A stretch of 64,000 nt of DNA from Lachnospiraceae bacterium (GCA_017469935.1 JAFUFL010000035.1:1-64000), one strand, 5' to 3'; positions 23,778-32,327 are shown, numbered from the stretch's first letter. Notes: a model not told the origin generated them from the letters alone. Made by a program: numbers and translations.

Positions 23778-25700
23778 ATGGGAATATCAGTATTCTTAAT
23801 CCTGTTCCCGCTGTGCTGTGCACCGGTGATGTATCTGATCACAAATGACAGACTGCGGGCGTACGTCACTTATGTGGCAGTCGGAATCATCGCGGCGGCG
23901 TCAGTGGCGCTGACGGCGCAGTGGGCCATGAACGGGGCGGTACCCGTTATGCTGTACGAAGAGACAGAGGCGGCGGACCATGTCATCCTCGTCGCAGAGC
24001 TGCTCTTGATGGTACTGGTCACTTATTTATGTTTTAAACATAAGAAGTACTGGATCAGTATTCTGTCTATCGTTCCGACGCTGCTGATCGCGCGGCAGGA
24101 GCTGAGCGGCGCAAAGCCCATGACGCTCTGCCATATTTACATCGACCACCTTTCGATCCTGATGTGCCTGATCGTCGGTATTGTGGGAAGCCTGATCGTG
24201 GTTTACGCGGTCGGCTATATGTACGGCTATCATATGCACAGGAAAGATGTGAGGGACAACAGAAGATATTTCTACATGCTTTTGTTTGTCTTTCTGGGCG
24301 CCATGTTCGGATTTGTTCTCTCCGAGAGCCTTCTGTGGATCGACTTTTTCTGGGAAGTGACCAGTGTGTGCTCCTTCCTGCTGATCGGATATACCAAGGA
24401 GCCGGAGGCCATCAACAATTCTTTCCGTGCACTGTGGATGAACCTTCTGGGCGGTGTTGCGCTGGCGGCAGGTATTCTCTATTTTGCCCGGTCGATGAAC
24501 TGCGTCTCGTTCCACAAGCTCATCGAATTTGCGCAGATGGGTGAAGTGCCTGCGACGATCGCAGTGACGCTGATCGCCTTTGCGGCATTGACCAAGGCTG
24601 CGCAGCTGCCGTTTTCCACCTGGCTGATGGGGGCTATGGTCGCGCCCACGCCTTCTTCCGCGCTGCTGCACTCGGCGACCATGGTCAAGGCGGGCATCTA
24701 CGTGCTCTTTCGCCTTGCGCCCGCTATGGGCGAGACCGCGACCGGAAACGTGGTCGTCTTTATCGGCGGATTTACTTTCTTTATGGCGTCCATTATGGCA
24801 ATTTCCCAGAGCGACGGCAAAAAAGTGCTGGCTTTCTCGACGATCTCCAACCTGGGCCTGATGACGGCCTGCGCGGGTGTCGGCGCCCATGAGACGGTCT
24901 GGGCCGGTATTTTCCTGATGATGTTCCATGCGGTGTCCAAGTCTCTGCTGTTCCAGGATGTGGGTGCCACCGAGAATGCGACCGGCAGCCGCGATATCGA
25001 GGATATGCACGGACTGCTGTACCGCCTTCCGATGCTGGGCTTCTACATGTTCATCGGTATTGCCGCCATGTTCCTGGCTCCTTTCGGAATGCTGATCTCC
25101 AAGTGGTCGGCACTGAAAGCCGCCGTGGACAGAAATAATATTCTTCTTGTCATGTTCATAACGTACGGCTCGGCTACGACCGGCTTTTACTGGACAAAGT
25201 GGATGGGCAAGATCATAAGCCGAAGCCATGAGACGGGCGAGAGAATGAAGAAAGACGTCACGCAGAAAAACGAGAAGTTTTCGCTGACTGTTCACGCGGT
25301 CATGATGATCGCACTGTGTGTTCTGATGCCCTGGCTGTCGGGTCACTTCGTCGATCCGCTCCTGGTGGAGATGTTCGGCAAATTCACAAACGTCCTGCCG
25401 GGTATGATCCTTGTCATGATGGTTCTGATCATGTGCATAGTTTTGGCGATTCCGATCCCGGCTTATATCTATGCCAAGAACCAGAAGACCAATTACAAGC
25501 TCAACTACATGAGCGGCATCAATACCGGTAAAAACAACGGCTTTGTTGACTCCTTCGGAGAGGAGAAAAAACTGTGGCTTACCAATTACTATTTTGACAG
25601 ACTGATCCAGCCGGATAAGATGATGGTCTACTGCCAGCTCCTGACGGCAGCCGTATTGGCCGTCATGGTCAGTTTCGTCCTGGGAGGTGTGCTGGTATGA
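23778..25700 (+). CDS. echA: Ech-type hydrogenase membrane subunit A (NuoL/HycC-like antiporter)
   Basis: The product is 640 aa with about sixteen hydrophobic segments. The antiporter core is clear: TKAAQLPFSTWLMGAMVAPT then PSSALLHSATMVKAGIYVL (about residues 275-315), with the lysines and glutamates that line the proton path of NuoL/Mrp proteins. In energy-converting [NiFe] hydrogenases this subunit couples H2 formation from ferredoxin to H+ or Na+ translocation. It is the first gene of the operon. Its stop overlaps the echB start as ATGA. Hyc/Hyf or Coo names would also fit this subunit alone; the six-gene set favours Ech. Confidence 0.88.
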   Translation: MGISVFLILFPLCCAPVMYLITNDRLRAYVTYVAVGIIAAASVALTAQWAMNGAVPVMLYEETEAADHVILVAELLLMVLVTYLCFKHKKYWISILSIVPTLLIARQELSGAKPMTLCHIYIDHLSILMCLIVGIVGSLIVVYAVGYMYGYHMHRKDVRDNRRYFYMLLFVFLGAMFGFVLSESLLWIDFFWEVTSVCSFLLIGYTKEPEAINNSFRALWMNLLGGVALAAGILYFARSMNCVSFHKLIEFAQMGEVPATIAVTLIAFAALTKAAQLPFSTWLMGAMVAPTPSSALLHSATMVKAGIYVLFRLAPAMGETATGNVVVFIGGFTFFMASIMAISQSDGKKVLAFSTISNLGLMTACAGVGAHETVWAGIFLMMFHAVSKSLLFQDVGATENATGSRDIEDMHGLLYRLPMLGFYMFIGIAAMFLAPFGMLISKWSALKAAVDRNNILLVMFITYGSATTGFYWTKWMGKIISRSHETGERMKKDVTQKNEKFSLTVHAVMMIALCVLMPWLSGHFVDPLLVEMFGKFTNVLPGMILVMMVLIMCIVLAIPIPAYIYAKNQKTNYKLNYMSGINTGKNNGFVDSFGEEKKLWLTNYYFDRLIQPDKMMVYCQLLTAAVLAVMVSFVLGGVLV

Positions 25701-26566
25701 GTATCAAAGCAGTGATTTCGGTAATTATGTATATATTGCTGGCGCCTGTGGCGGGAGGGCTGATGGAAGGCCTGGACCGCAAGCTCAGCGCCAGGATGCA
25801 GGGAAGGATCGGACCGCCGATCCTGCAGCCGTTCTATGACCTCAGGAAACTCATGAACAAGCAGGTCATATCGGTGAGCGTTCTGCAGTCTTCGCTCCTT
25901 CTGTGCTATCTGGCACTGATGATCTTCACCGGCGCGATCTTTTTCGCAGGGAGCGATATCCTGATGTGCCTGTTCGTGCTCACCACGGCTTCCACATTTA
26001 TGTATTTTGCCGCGGTGGTGACGAGCTCGCCTTACAACACGATCGCCTCCTCGAGAGAGCTGATCCAGATCATGACTTATGAGCCCGCGGTCCTGATGGC
26101 AGGCGTCGGATTCTATCTGGTGGCCGGAACCTTCAGCGTCGCCAAAATAGCGAGCAGCAGCACAGTCATGCTGACCAGGATGCCGGGCCTGTTTGCCTCT
26201 TTTGTCCTGATCCTTCTCATCAAGATGAGAAAGTCGCCCTTCGACGTCAGCACATCCCATCACGCCCACCAGGAGCTGGTCATGGGCGTCAAAACAGAGA
26301 TGGGCGCCCAGAACCTGGCGATCTTTACGATCACGGAGTGGTATGAGAACGCGTTTCTGATGGGGATCGTCGCCCTCTTTGTGGTGACATCCAACCCGCT
26401 CAGCTTCGTGGGCGCGGCGCTTCTGTGCGCGGCCGTCTTTTTCTTCCTGGTCCTGGCCGACAACGCCTGCGCGCGCGTCAAGTGGGGACAGATGCTGAAA
26501 ATGACCTGGCTGTTCACGTTTTTCGCTTCCGGCGTCAACCTGCTGATCCTGATGCTGATCCGATGA
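25697..26566 (+). CDS. echB: Ech-type hydrogenase membrane subunit B (NuoH-like)
   Basis: The product is 289 aa with about eight hydrophobic helices. It has the two NuoH signatures: RIGPPILQPFYDLRKLMNK near residue 35 and KSPFDVSTSHHAHQELVMG near 177, the latter facing the hydrogenase module. It anchors the soluble subunits and carries part of the ion path. The start overlaps the echA stop. The gap to echC contains a GGCTCG hairpin. Confidence 0.9.
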   Translation: MSIKAVISVIMYILLAPVAGGLMEGLDRKLSARMQGRIGPPILQPFYDLRKLMNKQVISVSVLQSSLLLCYLALMIFTGAIFFAGSDILMCLFVLTTASTFMYFAAVVTSSPYNTIASSRELIQIMTYEPAVLMAGVGFYLVAGTFSVAKIASSSTVMLTRMPGLFASFVLILLIKMRKSPFDVSTSHHAHQELVMGVKTEMGAQNLAIFTITEWYENAFLMGIVALFVVTSNPLSFVGAALLCAAVFFFLVLADNACARVKWGQMLKMTWLFTFFASGVNLLILMLIR

Positions 26567-26598
26567 GCGGCGGCTATATTTTGCACTATTGAGATAGA

Positions 26599-26618
26599 GG
26601 CTCGTTTCGCGAGCCTTG
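26599..26618 (+). repeat. GGCTCG/CGAGCC hairpin with TTGA tail between echB and echC
   Basis: A 6-bp stem (26599-26604 and 26610-26615) with loop TTTCG is followed by TTGA and, four bases later, an AAGGAGAG ribosome binding site. The stem and TTGA tail match hairpin C of the elements at 6.4 and 29.3 kb. Confidence 0.7.
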
Positions 26619-26639
26619 ACTAAGGAGAGATAGGATACT

Positions 26640-27128
26640 ATGGGTAAAGTCAAAAAATCTCCGTGGGTGCTGCACTATGACGGAAGCAGCTGCAACGGAT
26701 GCGATATAGAAGTTCTTGCATGCCTCACGCCCGTCTATGACGCGGAGCGATTCGGCATCATTAATACCGGTGACCCGCTGCAGGCGGACATTTTCCTGAT
26801 CACGGGCGGCATCAACACGCAGAACAAAGCAGTGGTAGAGCAGCTCTATGACCAGATGCCGCGTCCCAAGGTAGTGGTGGCTGTCGGCACCTGTGCCTGC
26901 ACAGGCGGTATATTCAAGGAGTGCTACAACATACTCGGAGGCGCGGATACGACCGTGCCGGTTGATATCTATGTGCCCGGATGCGCGGCGAGGCCGCAGG
27001 CGATCATAGACGGCCTGATTCAGGCCATAGAGCTCTTCCAGAAGAGGAGCGACAAGCACGACAAGATCGAGCGCAGGCACAAGGAAGAGGAAGAGAGGAA
27101 AGCGCATGATAAAGTGTCCGGAAAATGA
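26640..27128 (+). CDS. echC: Ech-type hydrogenase small subunit C (NuoB-like, [4Fe-4S])
   Basis: The product is 162 aa. The proximal iron-sulfur cluster ligands are visible as C18 and C21 (SSCNGCDIE), C85 (VGTCAC) and C115 (VPGCAARPQ). It passes electrons from the ferredoxin subunits to the Ni-Fe site in the large subunit. The C-terminus is strongly charged (about KHDKIERRHKEEEERK). Its last 23 bases overlap echD. AAGGAGAG precedes the ATG. Confidence 0.92.
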   Translation: MGKVKKSPWVLHYDGSSCNGCDIEVLACLTPVYDAERFGIINTGDPLQADIFLITGGINTQNKAVVEQLYDQMPRPKVVVAVGTCACTGGIFKECYNILGGADTTVPVDIYVPGCAARPQAIIDGLIQAIELFQKRSDKHDKIERRHKEEEERKAHDKVSGK

Positions 27129-27507
27129 ACTGATCGTGATCGAAAAAGGGGAGCTGCTCTCCAAGTGCATGGAGATGAAGGTGAACGGGCTGCGCTTTTC
27201 GCAGGCCTGCGCGGCCTTCTATGAGGGCAATTATGAGCTGAGCTATTCCTTTGCCGACGACGAGACTTATGAATACAAGACGCTGCGCCTCGTGGCCGGG
27301 CTCGACGAGGAGATTCCCAGCATCACGCAGATCATCCCCACGGCGGTCTTCTACGAGAACGAAATGGCGGAGATGTACGGCGTGAAGATACAGATGATCA
27401 GCCTGGATTATAAGAACAAGCTCTACCGAATCAATGAGGAAGCGCCGCTTCTTCCCAAGGACGCGAAGGCAAAGAACGCAGAAGAGGACGCAGGAGGTAA
27501 GGCTTAA
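27106..27507 (+). CDS. echD: Ech-type hydrogenase subunit D (NuoC-like, 30-kDa subunit family)
   Basis: The product is 133 aa, short as EchD usually is compared with NuoC. The recognisable part is IPSITQIIPTAVFYENEMAE followed by MYGVKIQMISLDYKNKLY, the conserved end of the complex I 30-kDa family. It binds the large subunit and has no cofactor. It overlaps echC by 23 bases and ends one base before echE. Confidence 0.88.
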   Translation: MIKCPENELIVIEKGELLSKCMEMKVNGLRFSQACAAFYEGNYELSYSFADDETYEYKTLRLVAGLDEEIPSITQIIPTAVFYENEMAEMYGVKIQMISLDYKNKLYRINEEAPLLPKDAKAKNAEEDAGGKA

Positions 27508-27508
27508 T

Positions 27509-28588
27509 ATGGGTAATATCAGTGTAGTTCCCTTTGGCCCGCAGCATCCGGTACTGCCGGAGCCGATCCATCTGGATCTGGTCATTGAGGATGAAAAGGT
27601 CATAGAAGCTGTCCCGTCCATAGGCTTTGTCCACAGAGGACTGGAGAGTCTTATTGCCAAAAAGGACTATAACGAGATGGTCTATGTGGCGGAGAGAACC
27701 TGCGGTATCTGCAGTTTCGGCCACGGAATGGGATATGTGGAAGCGGTCGAGAAGATTATGAACATAGAGATTCCGGACCGCGCAAGATACCTGAGAACGA
27801 TCTGGATGGAGCTGTCCCGCATGCACAGCCACCTTCTGTGGCTGGGCCTTCTGGCAGACGCTTTCGGCTATGAGAGCCTGTTCTATCACTGCTGGAGGAT
27901 TCGAGAGCAGGTCCTGGACATGATCGAGGAGTCCACCGGCGGAAGAGTCATCTTCTCCGTCAACAAGGTGGGCGGCGTCATGAAGGATATGGACGCAGCG
28001 ATGCTGGCGCGATTCAGCGAGAAGCTGGGCGAGGTGGAAGACCAGGTCATTGCGGTCAGGAAGAACTTCCTCTATGACAAAACCGTGCAGCTTCGTCTGC
28101 GCGGCGTCGGCGTCCTCACGAAGCAGCAGGCTCACGACCTGGGCTGCGCAGGCCCCTTCGGAAGAGCCAGCGGCATTGCGACGGACATGAGAACGCGCGG
28201 CTACGGCGCCTATGGCGACCTGGAATTCGAGCCCATCACGAGCAATGAGGGCGACAGTTTCGCGCGCTGCCAGTGCAGAATCGATGAGATCCTGCAGTCC
28301 ATCGACCTGATCCGCCAGGCGATGGGAATGATCCCGGACGGCGATCTCTTTGTACCTGTCAAAGGAAATCCGAACGGGGAGTATTTCATGCGGATTGAAC
28401 AGCCCAGAGGGGAGGCGGTCTATTATGTCAAAGGAAGCGGAAAACCGTATCTTAACCGTCTGAGGATCCGCACACCTACTTTCGCAAACCTTCCGGGCCT
28501 GTGCGAGACCCTCAAAGGGGCGGATTACGCGGACGTGCCGATCCTGATCCTCACGATCGATCCCTGCATCAGCTGCACAGAGCGGTAA
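27509..28588 (+). CDS. echE: Ech-type [NiFe] hydrogenase catalytic large subunit E
   Basis: The product is 359 aa. Both nickel-binding pairs are present: C65-G-I-C68 in RTCGICSFGH and C353-I-S-C356 in DPCISCTER. The chain ends three residues after the last ligand. Many [NiFe] large subunits have a C-terminal tail removed by an endopeptidase after metal insertion; no tail is present here. The enzyme reduces protons with ferredoxin electrons, or the reverse. The ATG at 27509 follows CAGGAGGTAAGG; an upstream extension of the frame overlaps echD and is discarded. Confidence 0.95.
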   Translation: MGNISVVPFGPQHPVLPEPIHLDLVIEDEKVIEAVPSIGFVHRGLESLIAKKDYNEMVYVAERTCGICSFGHGMGYVEAVEKIMNIEIPDRARYLRTIWMELSRMHSHLLWLGLLADAFGYESLFYHCWRIREQVLDMIEESTGGRVIFSVNKVGGVMKDMDAAMLARFSEKLGEVEDQVIAVRKNFLYDKTVQLRLRGVGVLTKQQAHDLGCAGPFGRASGIATDMRTRGYGAYGDLEFEPITSNEGDSFARCQCRIDEILQSIDLIRQAMGMIPDGDLFVPVKGNPNGEYFMRIEQPRGEAVYYVKGSGKPYLNRLRIRTPTFANLPGLCETLKGADYADVPILILTIDPCISCTER

Positions 28589-28608
28589 AGCGCGGGAAAG
28601 GAGCTCAA

Positions 28609-29169
28609 ATGTCAACATTTCTGAATTTTACGGGGACACTCCTCAAGAACCTTGTGAGCAAACCCGTCACCAAAAACTATCCCGAAGAGCCTGCGGTCTA
28701 CCCGGAGCGAATGAGGGGACGCATCGTGATCGACATCGATCAGTGCATTTCCTGCGGTCTGTGCGTCCGCAGCTGCCCTCCCAGATGTATCACGGTGGAC
28801 AAAAATGAGGGAACCTGGACTATCAACCGCTTTGACTGCATCGCGTGCGGCTACTGTGCCTCCAAGTGCCCGAAAAAGTGCTTGAAGCTCATTCCGGGCT
28901 ATCAGAAGCCCGGGCGCTCCAAAGCGGCCGTCACCTATCACAAATCGGAAGAGGTGATGGAAGCGGAGAGAAAGAAAGCGGCTGAGATGGCGGCCAAAAA
29001 AGCGGCGGCCCTCAAGGCGGCCAAGGAGAAGGCGGCTGCGGCGGGTGCCGGGACTGCGGCAGCGAAACCGATGCCGGCGGCGGGCGCAGCACCTGCGGCG
29101 AAACCTGTGGCTGCGGCTGACGCAGCTCCCGCGGCGAAAACACCCGCAGCGGAGAAATCGGCAGAGTAA
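28609..29169 (+). CDS. echF: Ech-type hydrogenase ferredoxin subunit F with long Ala/Lys-rich tail
   Basis: The product is 186 aa. Two [4Fe-4S] motifs are complete: CISCGLCVRSCPPRC near residue 46 and CIACGYCASKCPKKC near 76. These link external ferredoxin to the small subunit. From about residue 115 to the end the protein is almost only Ala, Lys, Pro and Glu, with an opening EAERKKAAEMAAKKAAALKA and later PAAGAAPAAKP-type repeats. Ordinary EchF lacks such a tail. Its role is unknown. AAAGGAG precedes the ATG. A structured element follows the stop. Confidence 0.92.
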   Translation: MSTFLNFTGTLLKNLVSKPVTKNYPEEPAVYPERMRGRIVIDIDQCISCGLCVRSCPPRCITVDKNEGTWTINRFDCIACGYCASKCPKKCLKLIPGYQKPGRSKAAVTYHKSEEVMEAERKKAAEMAAKKAAALKAAKEKAAAAGAGTAAAKPMPAAGAAPAAKPVAAADAAPAAKTPAAEKSAE

Positions 29170-29281
29170 CTCAGGGGGGATGCCCCCACTGAGTTAAATG
29201 ATGCACACGCGTGCGGAAAGGAGGATGTTGCCTTACAGGCAACCCGCACGCGGCGCAGCGGCTCGCTCTGCGAGCCTTGAA
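29170..29281 (+). repeat. structured multi-hairpin intergenic element, copy 2
   Basis: This is the same order as copy 1 at 6290-6413. Hairpin A is ACTCAG-GGGG / CCCC-CTGAGT. Unit B has a CGCGTGCGG / CCGCACGCG stem enclosing GTTGCC / GGCAAC with a TTACA loop. Hairpin C is GGCTCGC-TCT-GCGAGCC plus TTGA. The inner B stem differs from copy 1 by a C-G to T-A pair. It fills the echF-hypC gap inside an operon and ends 20 bases before hypC. Confidence 0.85.
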
Positions 29282-29301
29282 TAGAAAGGGCATAGATAAC
29301 T

Positions 29302-29517
29302 ATGTGTGTGGCAATGCCGGGCAAGGTGGTGTCCGTCTCAGAGCGGACGGCCCTTGTGGATTTTAACGGAAACAGAGTGAATGCCAGGACCGGTCTGGTA
29401 AAGATCGAGCCGGGCGACAACGTGCTGGTGCACGCGGGCTGCATCCTCCAGAAGGTCTCGGACAGGGAAATGGAAGAGATGAACAAAATCATGGAGGAGA
29501 TGGATCAGCTCCTCTGA
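29302..29517 (+). CDS. hypC: hydrogenase maturation chaperone HypC
   Basis: The product is 71 aa with the obligatory N-terminal MCVAMPGKVV, where Cys2 binds the Fe(CN)2CO unit together with HypD. The size is normal for the family. It carries the iron cofactor to the large subunit EchE. It is the first of three consecutive maturation genes and is separated from echF by the structured element. Confidence 0.95.
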   Translation: MCVAMPGKVVSVSERTALVDFNGNRVNARTGLVKIEPGDNVLVHAGCILQKVSDREMEEMNKIMEEMDQLL

Positions 29518-29532
29518 TTCGGAATATATAAT

Positions 29533-30588
29533 ATGAATCTTGAAGAGATCAAAAAATACTTAAAAGAATATAACGGCCCGGAACTGAAGATCATGGAAGT
29601 CTGCGGAAGTCATACCGGCGCGATTGCCAAAAACGGCATCCCGGGACTTCTGTCGGACAGGATCCACCTGATCTCAGGTCCGGGCTGTCCCGTGTGTGTG
29701 ACGCCTTCTTCCTACATCGACAGGCTGATCGACCTGTGCCTGACGCCGGGCAACTGCGTCGTGACCTTCGGGGACCTGATCAGGGTCCCGGGCAGCAGGA
29801 TGAGCCTGCAGCAGGCCTCCGGCAGGGGAGGAAATGTCAGGATGGTCTATTCCCCCATGGACATATTTCCGATGGCGCACAAGGACCCGGACACCACCTT
29901 CGTATTTGCAGCAGTTGGATTTGAGACAACGGCGCCGGTCTACGCGCTGATGGCCCAGCAGATCCTCGAGGATCACATTGAAAATGTGAAGCTTCTGACC
30001 GCGCTCCGCACGATGCCGGGAATCATCGACCGCCTGTGCGCGCAGGGAGCCGACATCCAGGGATTTCTGGCCCCCGGCCATGTGGCGGTAGTTACGGGGA
30101 GCAAGGTCTTTGAGCCTCTCGCGGCAAAATACAGCATCCCGTTCGGCGTGGCCGGCTTTACCGGCGCGCAGATTCTGACGGCACTCTGCGGGATCGTGAT
30201 GGCGTGCGAGAGAATGCAGGGCGGCTGCAGTCGGGTGATGAATTTTTATCCCTCCGTGGTGACGAGAGAAGGAAATACAGAGGCGCAGAAGCTGGTGGAT
30301 CGATATTTTGACAGATCGGATGCGGTCTGGAGGGGCATGGGAATGGTCCCGGATTCGGGAAGACTTCTGCGCGGGGAGTTCGCACAGCTGGACGCCGGGA
30401 GCAGAGGGCTGAACGAGGACCACAAGATCAATGCGGGATGCTGCTGCGACAAGGTGCTGATGGGCAGGATGAAGCCCACGCAGTGCCCGCTTTTCGGAAA
30501 AGTGTGCTCGCCGCTTCGGCCGCAGGGCGCGTGTATGGTCTCCACGGAAGGAAACTGCTATACTTATTACGTGAACCACCGCGAATAG
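29533..30588 (+). CDS. hypD: hydrogenase maturation protein HypD
   Basis: The product is 351 aa, normal length. Conserved motifs are EVCGSHTGA near residue 22, GPGCPVCVTP near 54 and FETTAP near 136. The cysteine-rich end CPLFGKVCSPLRPQGACMVS near 323 holds the [4Fe-4S] cluster. HypD and HypC form the scaffold on which the Fe(CN)2CO centre is built. It starts 15 bases after hypC and ends 35 bases before hypE. Confidence 0.95.
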   Translation: MNLEEIKKYLKEYNGPELKIMEVCGSHTGAIAKNGIPGLLSDRIHLISGPGCPVCVTPSSYIDRLIDLCLTPGNCVVTFGDLIRVPGSRMSLQQASGRGGNVRMVYSPMDIFPMAHKDPDTTFVFAAVGFETTAPVYALMAQQILEDHIENVKLLTALRTMPGIIDRLCAQGADIQGFLAPGHVAVVTGSKVFEPLAAKYSIPFGVAGFTGAQILTALCGIVMACERMQGGCSRVMNFYPSVVTREGNTEAQKLVDRYFDRSDAVWRGMGMVPDSGRLLRGEFAQLDAGSRGLNEDHKINAGCCCDKVLMGRMKPTQCPLFGKVCSPLRPQGACMVSTEGNCYTYYVNHRE

Positions 30589-30623
30589 AAGACGGTTGGC
30601 GGATCGGGAAGGAAGGGCATTCA

Positions 30624-31682
30624 ATGCTGCAGACAGCAAGGATCACAATGGAACACGGAAGCGGCGGACAGGCCACGGGAGAGCTGATCGGCGAGATTTT
30701 CGCGTCGGCTTTTGACAATGATGTGCTGGACCGGATGGAGGACAGCGCAGTGGTGCCCGGGAGCGGCCGCATCGCGGTGACGACGGACAGCTTTGTCGTC
30801 ACGCCGCTTGTCTTTCGGGGCGGAGATATAGGGAGGCTGAGCGTATGCGGGACGGTCAACGACCTGCTCATGCGCGGCGCCGTGCCCAAGTACCTGACCT
30901 GCGGATTCATTCTTGAGGAGGGCCTTGAGGTCAGTCTCCTGCAGAGAGTCGTGGACAGCCTCGCCAAAACAGCGAAAGAAGCAGGCGTGAGCATCATAGC
31001 CGGTGACACCAAGGTCATCGAGGGAAACGGCGGTCTCTATATCAACACTACAGGGGTTGGTTTTGTTCCGGACGGAGTCGAGATCTCGGCGGCAAACGCA
31101 CAGGCGGGCGACGCGGTGCTGGTGTCGGGAACGATGGGGGACCACCACGCGGCGATTCTGGGCGAGCGCCTGAACATCGAGTCGGACATCGAGAGCGACT
31201 GCGCGCCGCTCGGGGAGATCGTCCGGGGACTTCTGGACGGAGGAATCGAGGTCCGAACACTGCGGGACGTGACCAGGGGCGGACTTGCGACTGTACTGAA
31301 AGAGCTGGCCGCCGCTTCGGGAAAATGCTTTATGCTGGAGGAGAACGCGGTGCCGGTGTCCCCTAAAGTCAGAGATTTCTGCGGACTTCTGGGGTTGGAT
31401 CCGCTCTATATGGGGAATGAAGGAAAGCTCGTCGCCGTTGTGCCCGGAGAGCAGGCTGAGAGAGCGCTCGAGATCATGAGAAATGCGCGGTACGGAAGCG
31501 GCGCGGCAGTGATCGGCAAGGTCCTGGAGGCAAAGGAAGGTGCGGGAGCAGGCTCTGCAGATAGGGGCGGCGCAGGCTCCGCAGAAGGCTTTGAGGCGGG
31601 CGAGCTGCTGATGCGCACGGAGATCGGCGGAATTCGAAGGCTCACTGTATTGCAGGGAGAGGGACTTCCGAGGATTTGTTGA
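30624..31682 (+). CDS. hypE: hydrogenase maturation protein HypE
   Basis: The product is 352 aa. It opens with ITMEHGSGGQATGELI, the usual substrate loop, and ends in PRIC. The C-terminal Cys is the residue that is carbamoylated by HypF and dehydrated to a thiocyanate, the source of the cyanide ligands. An Ala/Gly-rich insertion near residue 310-330 (GAGAGSADRGGAGSAEG) is unusual. ATG 30624 is chosen for its GGAAGG; the open frame upstream overlaps hypD. HypF, its required partner, is not in the window. Confidence 0.95.
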   Translation: MLQTARITMEHGSGGQATGELIGEIFASAFDNDVLDRMEDSAVVPGSGRIAVTTDSFVVTPLVFRGGDIGRLSVCGTVNDLLMRGAVPKYLTCGFILEEGLEVSLLQRVVDSLAKTAKEAGVSIIAGDTKVIEGNGGLYINTTGVGFVPDGVEISAANAQAGDAVLVSGTMGDHHAAILGERLNIESDIESDCAPLGEIVRGLLDGGIEVRTLRDVTRGGLATVLKELAAASGKCFMLEENAVPVSPKVRDFCGLLGLDPLYMGNEGKLVAVVPGEQAERALEIMRNARYGSGAAVIGKVLEAKEGAGAGSADRGGAGSAEGFEAGELLMRTEIGGIRRLTVLQGEGLPRIC

Positions 31683-31723
31683 GGGAGCTCGCACCGCAAG
31701 TCACGAAAATGGGGGAGTTTAAC

Positions 31724-32281
31724 ATGGAATACAAACTGAAACGGCTGGGCAGAGAACTCGCGGCGTCCGGAATAGTTCTGGAATTCTACAGAGATGATAT
31801 GCAGCTTCCGGACGGAAAAGTTGAAAAGTGGGACTTCGTGCACCACAAGCGCGGGGGCGGAGCGTGTGTCGTTCCGGTACTGCCGGACGGCAGAATCCTG
31901 CTGATCCATCAGTACAGGCCTGCGGTCGACCGGGAGACGACGGAACTGCCGGCGGGCGCTTTCGATGCGGATGATCCGGATTTTGCCATCACAGCTTCCA
32001 GGGAGCTGGAGGAAGAGACAGGCTACCGCTGCGGAAAGATCAGCCGGCTGGTCCGGCTCGACACAGCGATTGCCTGGTGCGACGAAAAAGTGGAAGTATA
32101 TCTGGCAGAAGATCTTGTCAGAAGCGGTGACCAGGCGCTCGATGAAGCAGAAGAGATCGGCATGGAAGCGTTCACCGTGGAGGAACTCAGAACAAAGATT
32201 TTCGCGGGAGAGATCCGGGACGCCAAGACTGTGGCCGGAATTCTTGCCTATTTTGCGGTGCTGGCGCAGCGCAGAGAGTAA
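31724..32281 (+). CDS. Nudix hydrolase, ADP-ribose pyrophosphatase type
   Basis: The product is 185 aa. The family layout is that of NudF/ADP-ribose diphosphatases: GGGACVVPVLPDGRILLIHQ, YRPAVDRETTELPAGAFD, and a Nudix helix SRELEEETGYR near residue 90. These enzymes hydrolyse ADP-ribose to AMP and ribose 5-phosphate with Mg2+. The ATG at 31724 follows GGGGGAG. A further upstream ATG at 31709 is less well spaced. It follows hypE by 41 bases but is probably unrelated to hydrogenase function. A strong terminator follows. Confidence 0.85.
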   Translation: MEYKLKRLGRELAASGIVLEFYRDDMQLPDGKVEKWDFVHHKRGGGACVVPVLPDGRILLIHQYRPAVDRETTELPAGAFDADDPDFAITASRELEEETGYRCGKISRLVRLDTAIAWCDEKVEVYLAEDLVRSGDQALDEAEEIGMEAFTVEELRTKIFAGEIRDAKTVAGILAYFAVLAQRRE

Positions 32282-32287
32282 AGAGAG

Positions 32288-32327
32288 CCCCTGAGATTGA
32301 GGATTTTTCAATCTCAGGGGTTATTTT
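32288..32327. terminator. strong terminator between the convergent Nudix and YhaN-like genes
   Basis: Perfect 13-bp stem CCCCTGAGATTGA / TCAATCTCAGGGG with a 7-base loop, then TTATTTT on the forward side. It lies between convergent genes. The forward T-run makes it a terminator for the Nudix gene; it may also slow reverse transcripts. Confidence 0.88.

Noticed and set aside
24027..25346. 439-codon reverse-strand frame
   Set aside because: Antisense to echA. It is His/Arg/Gln-rich as expected from reading membrane-protein codons backwards.
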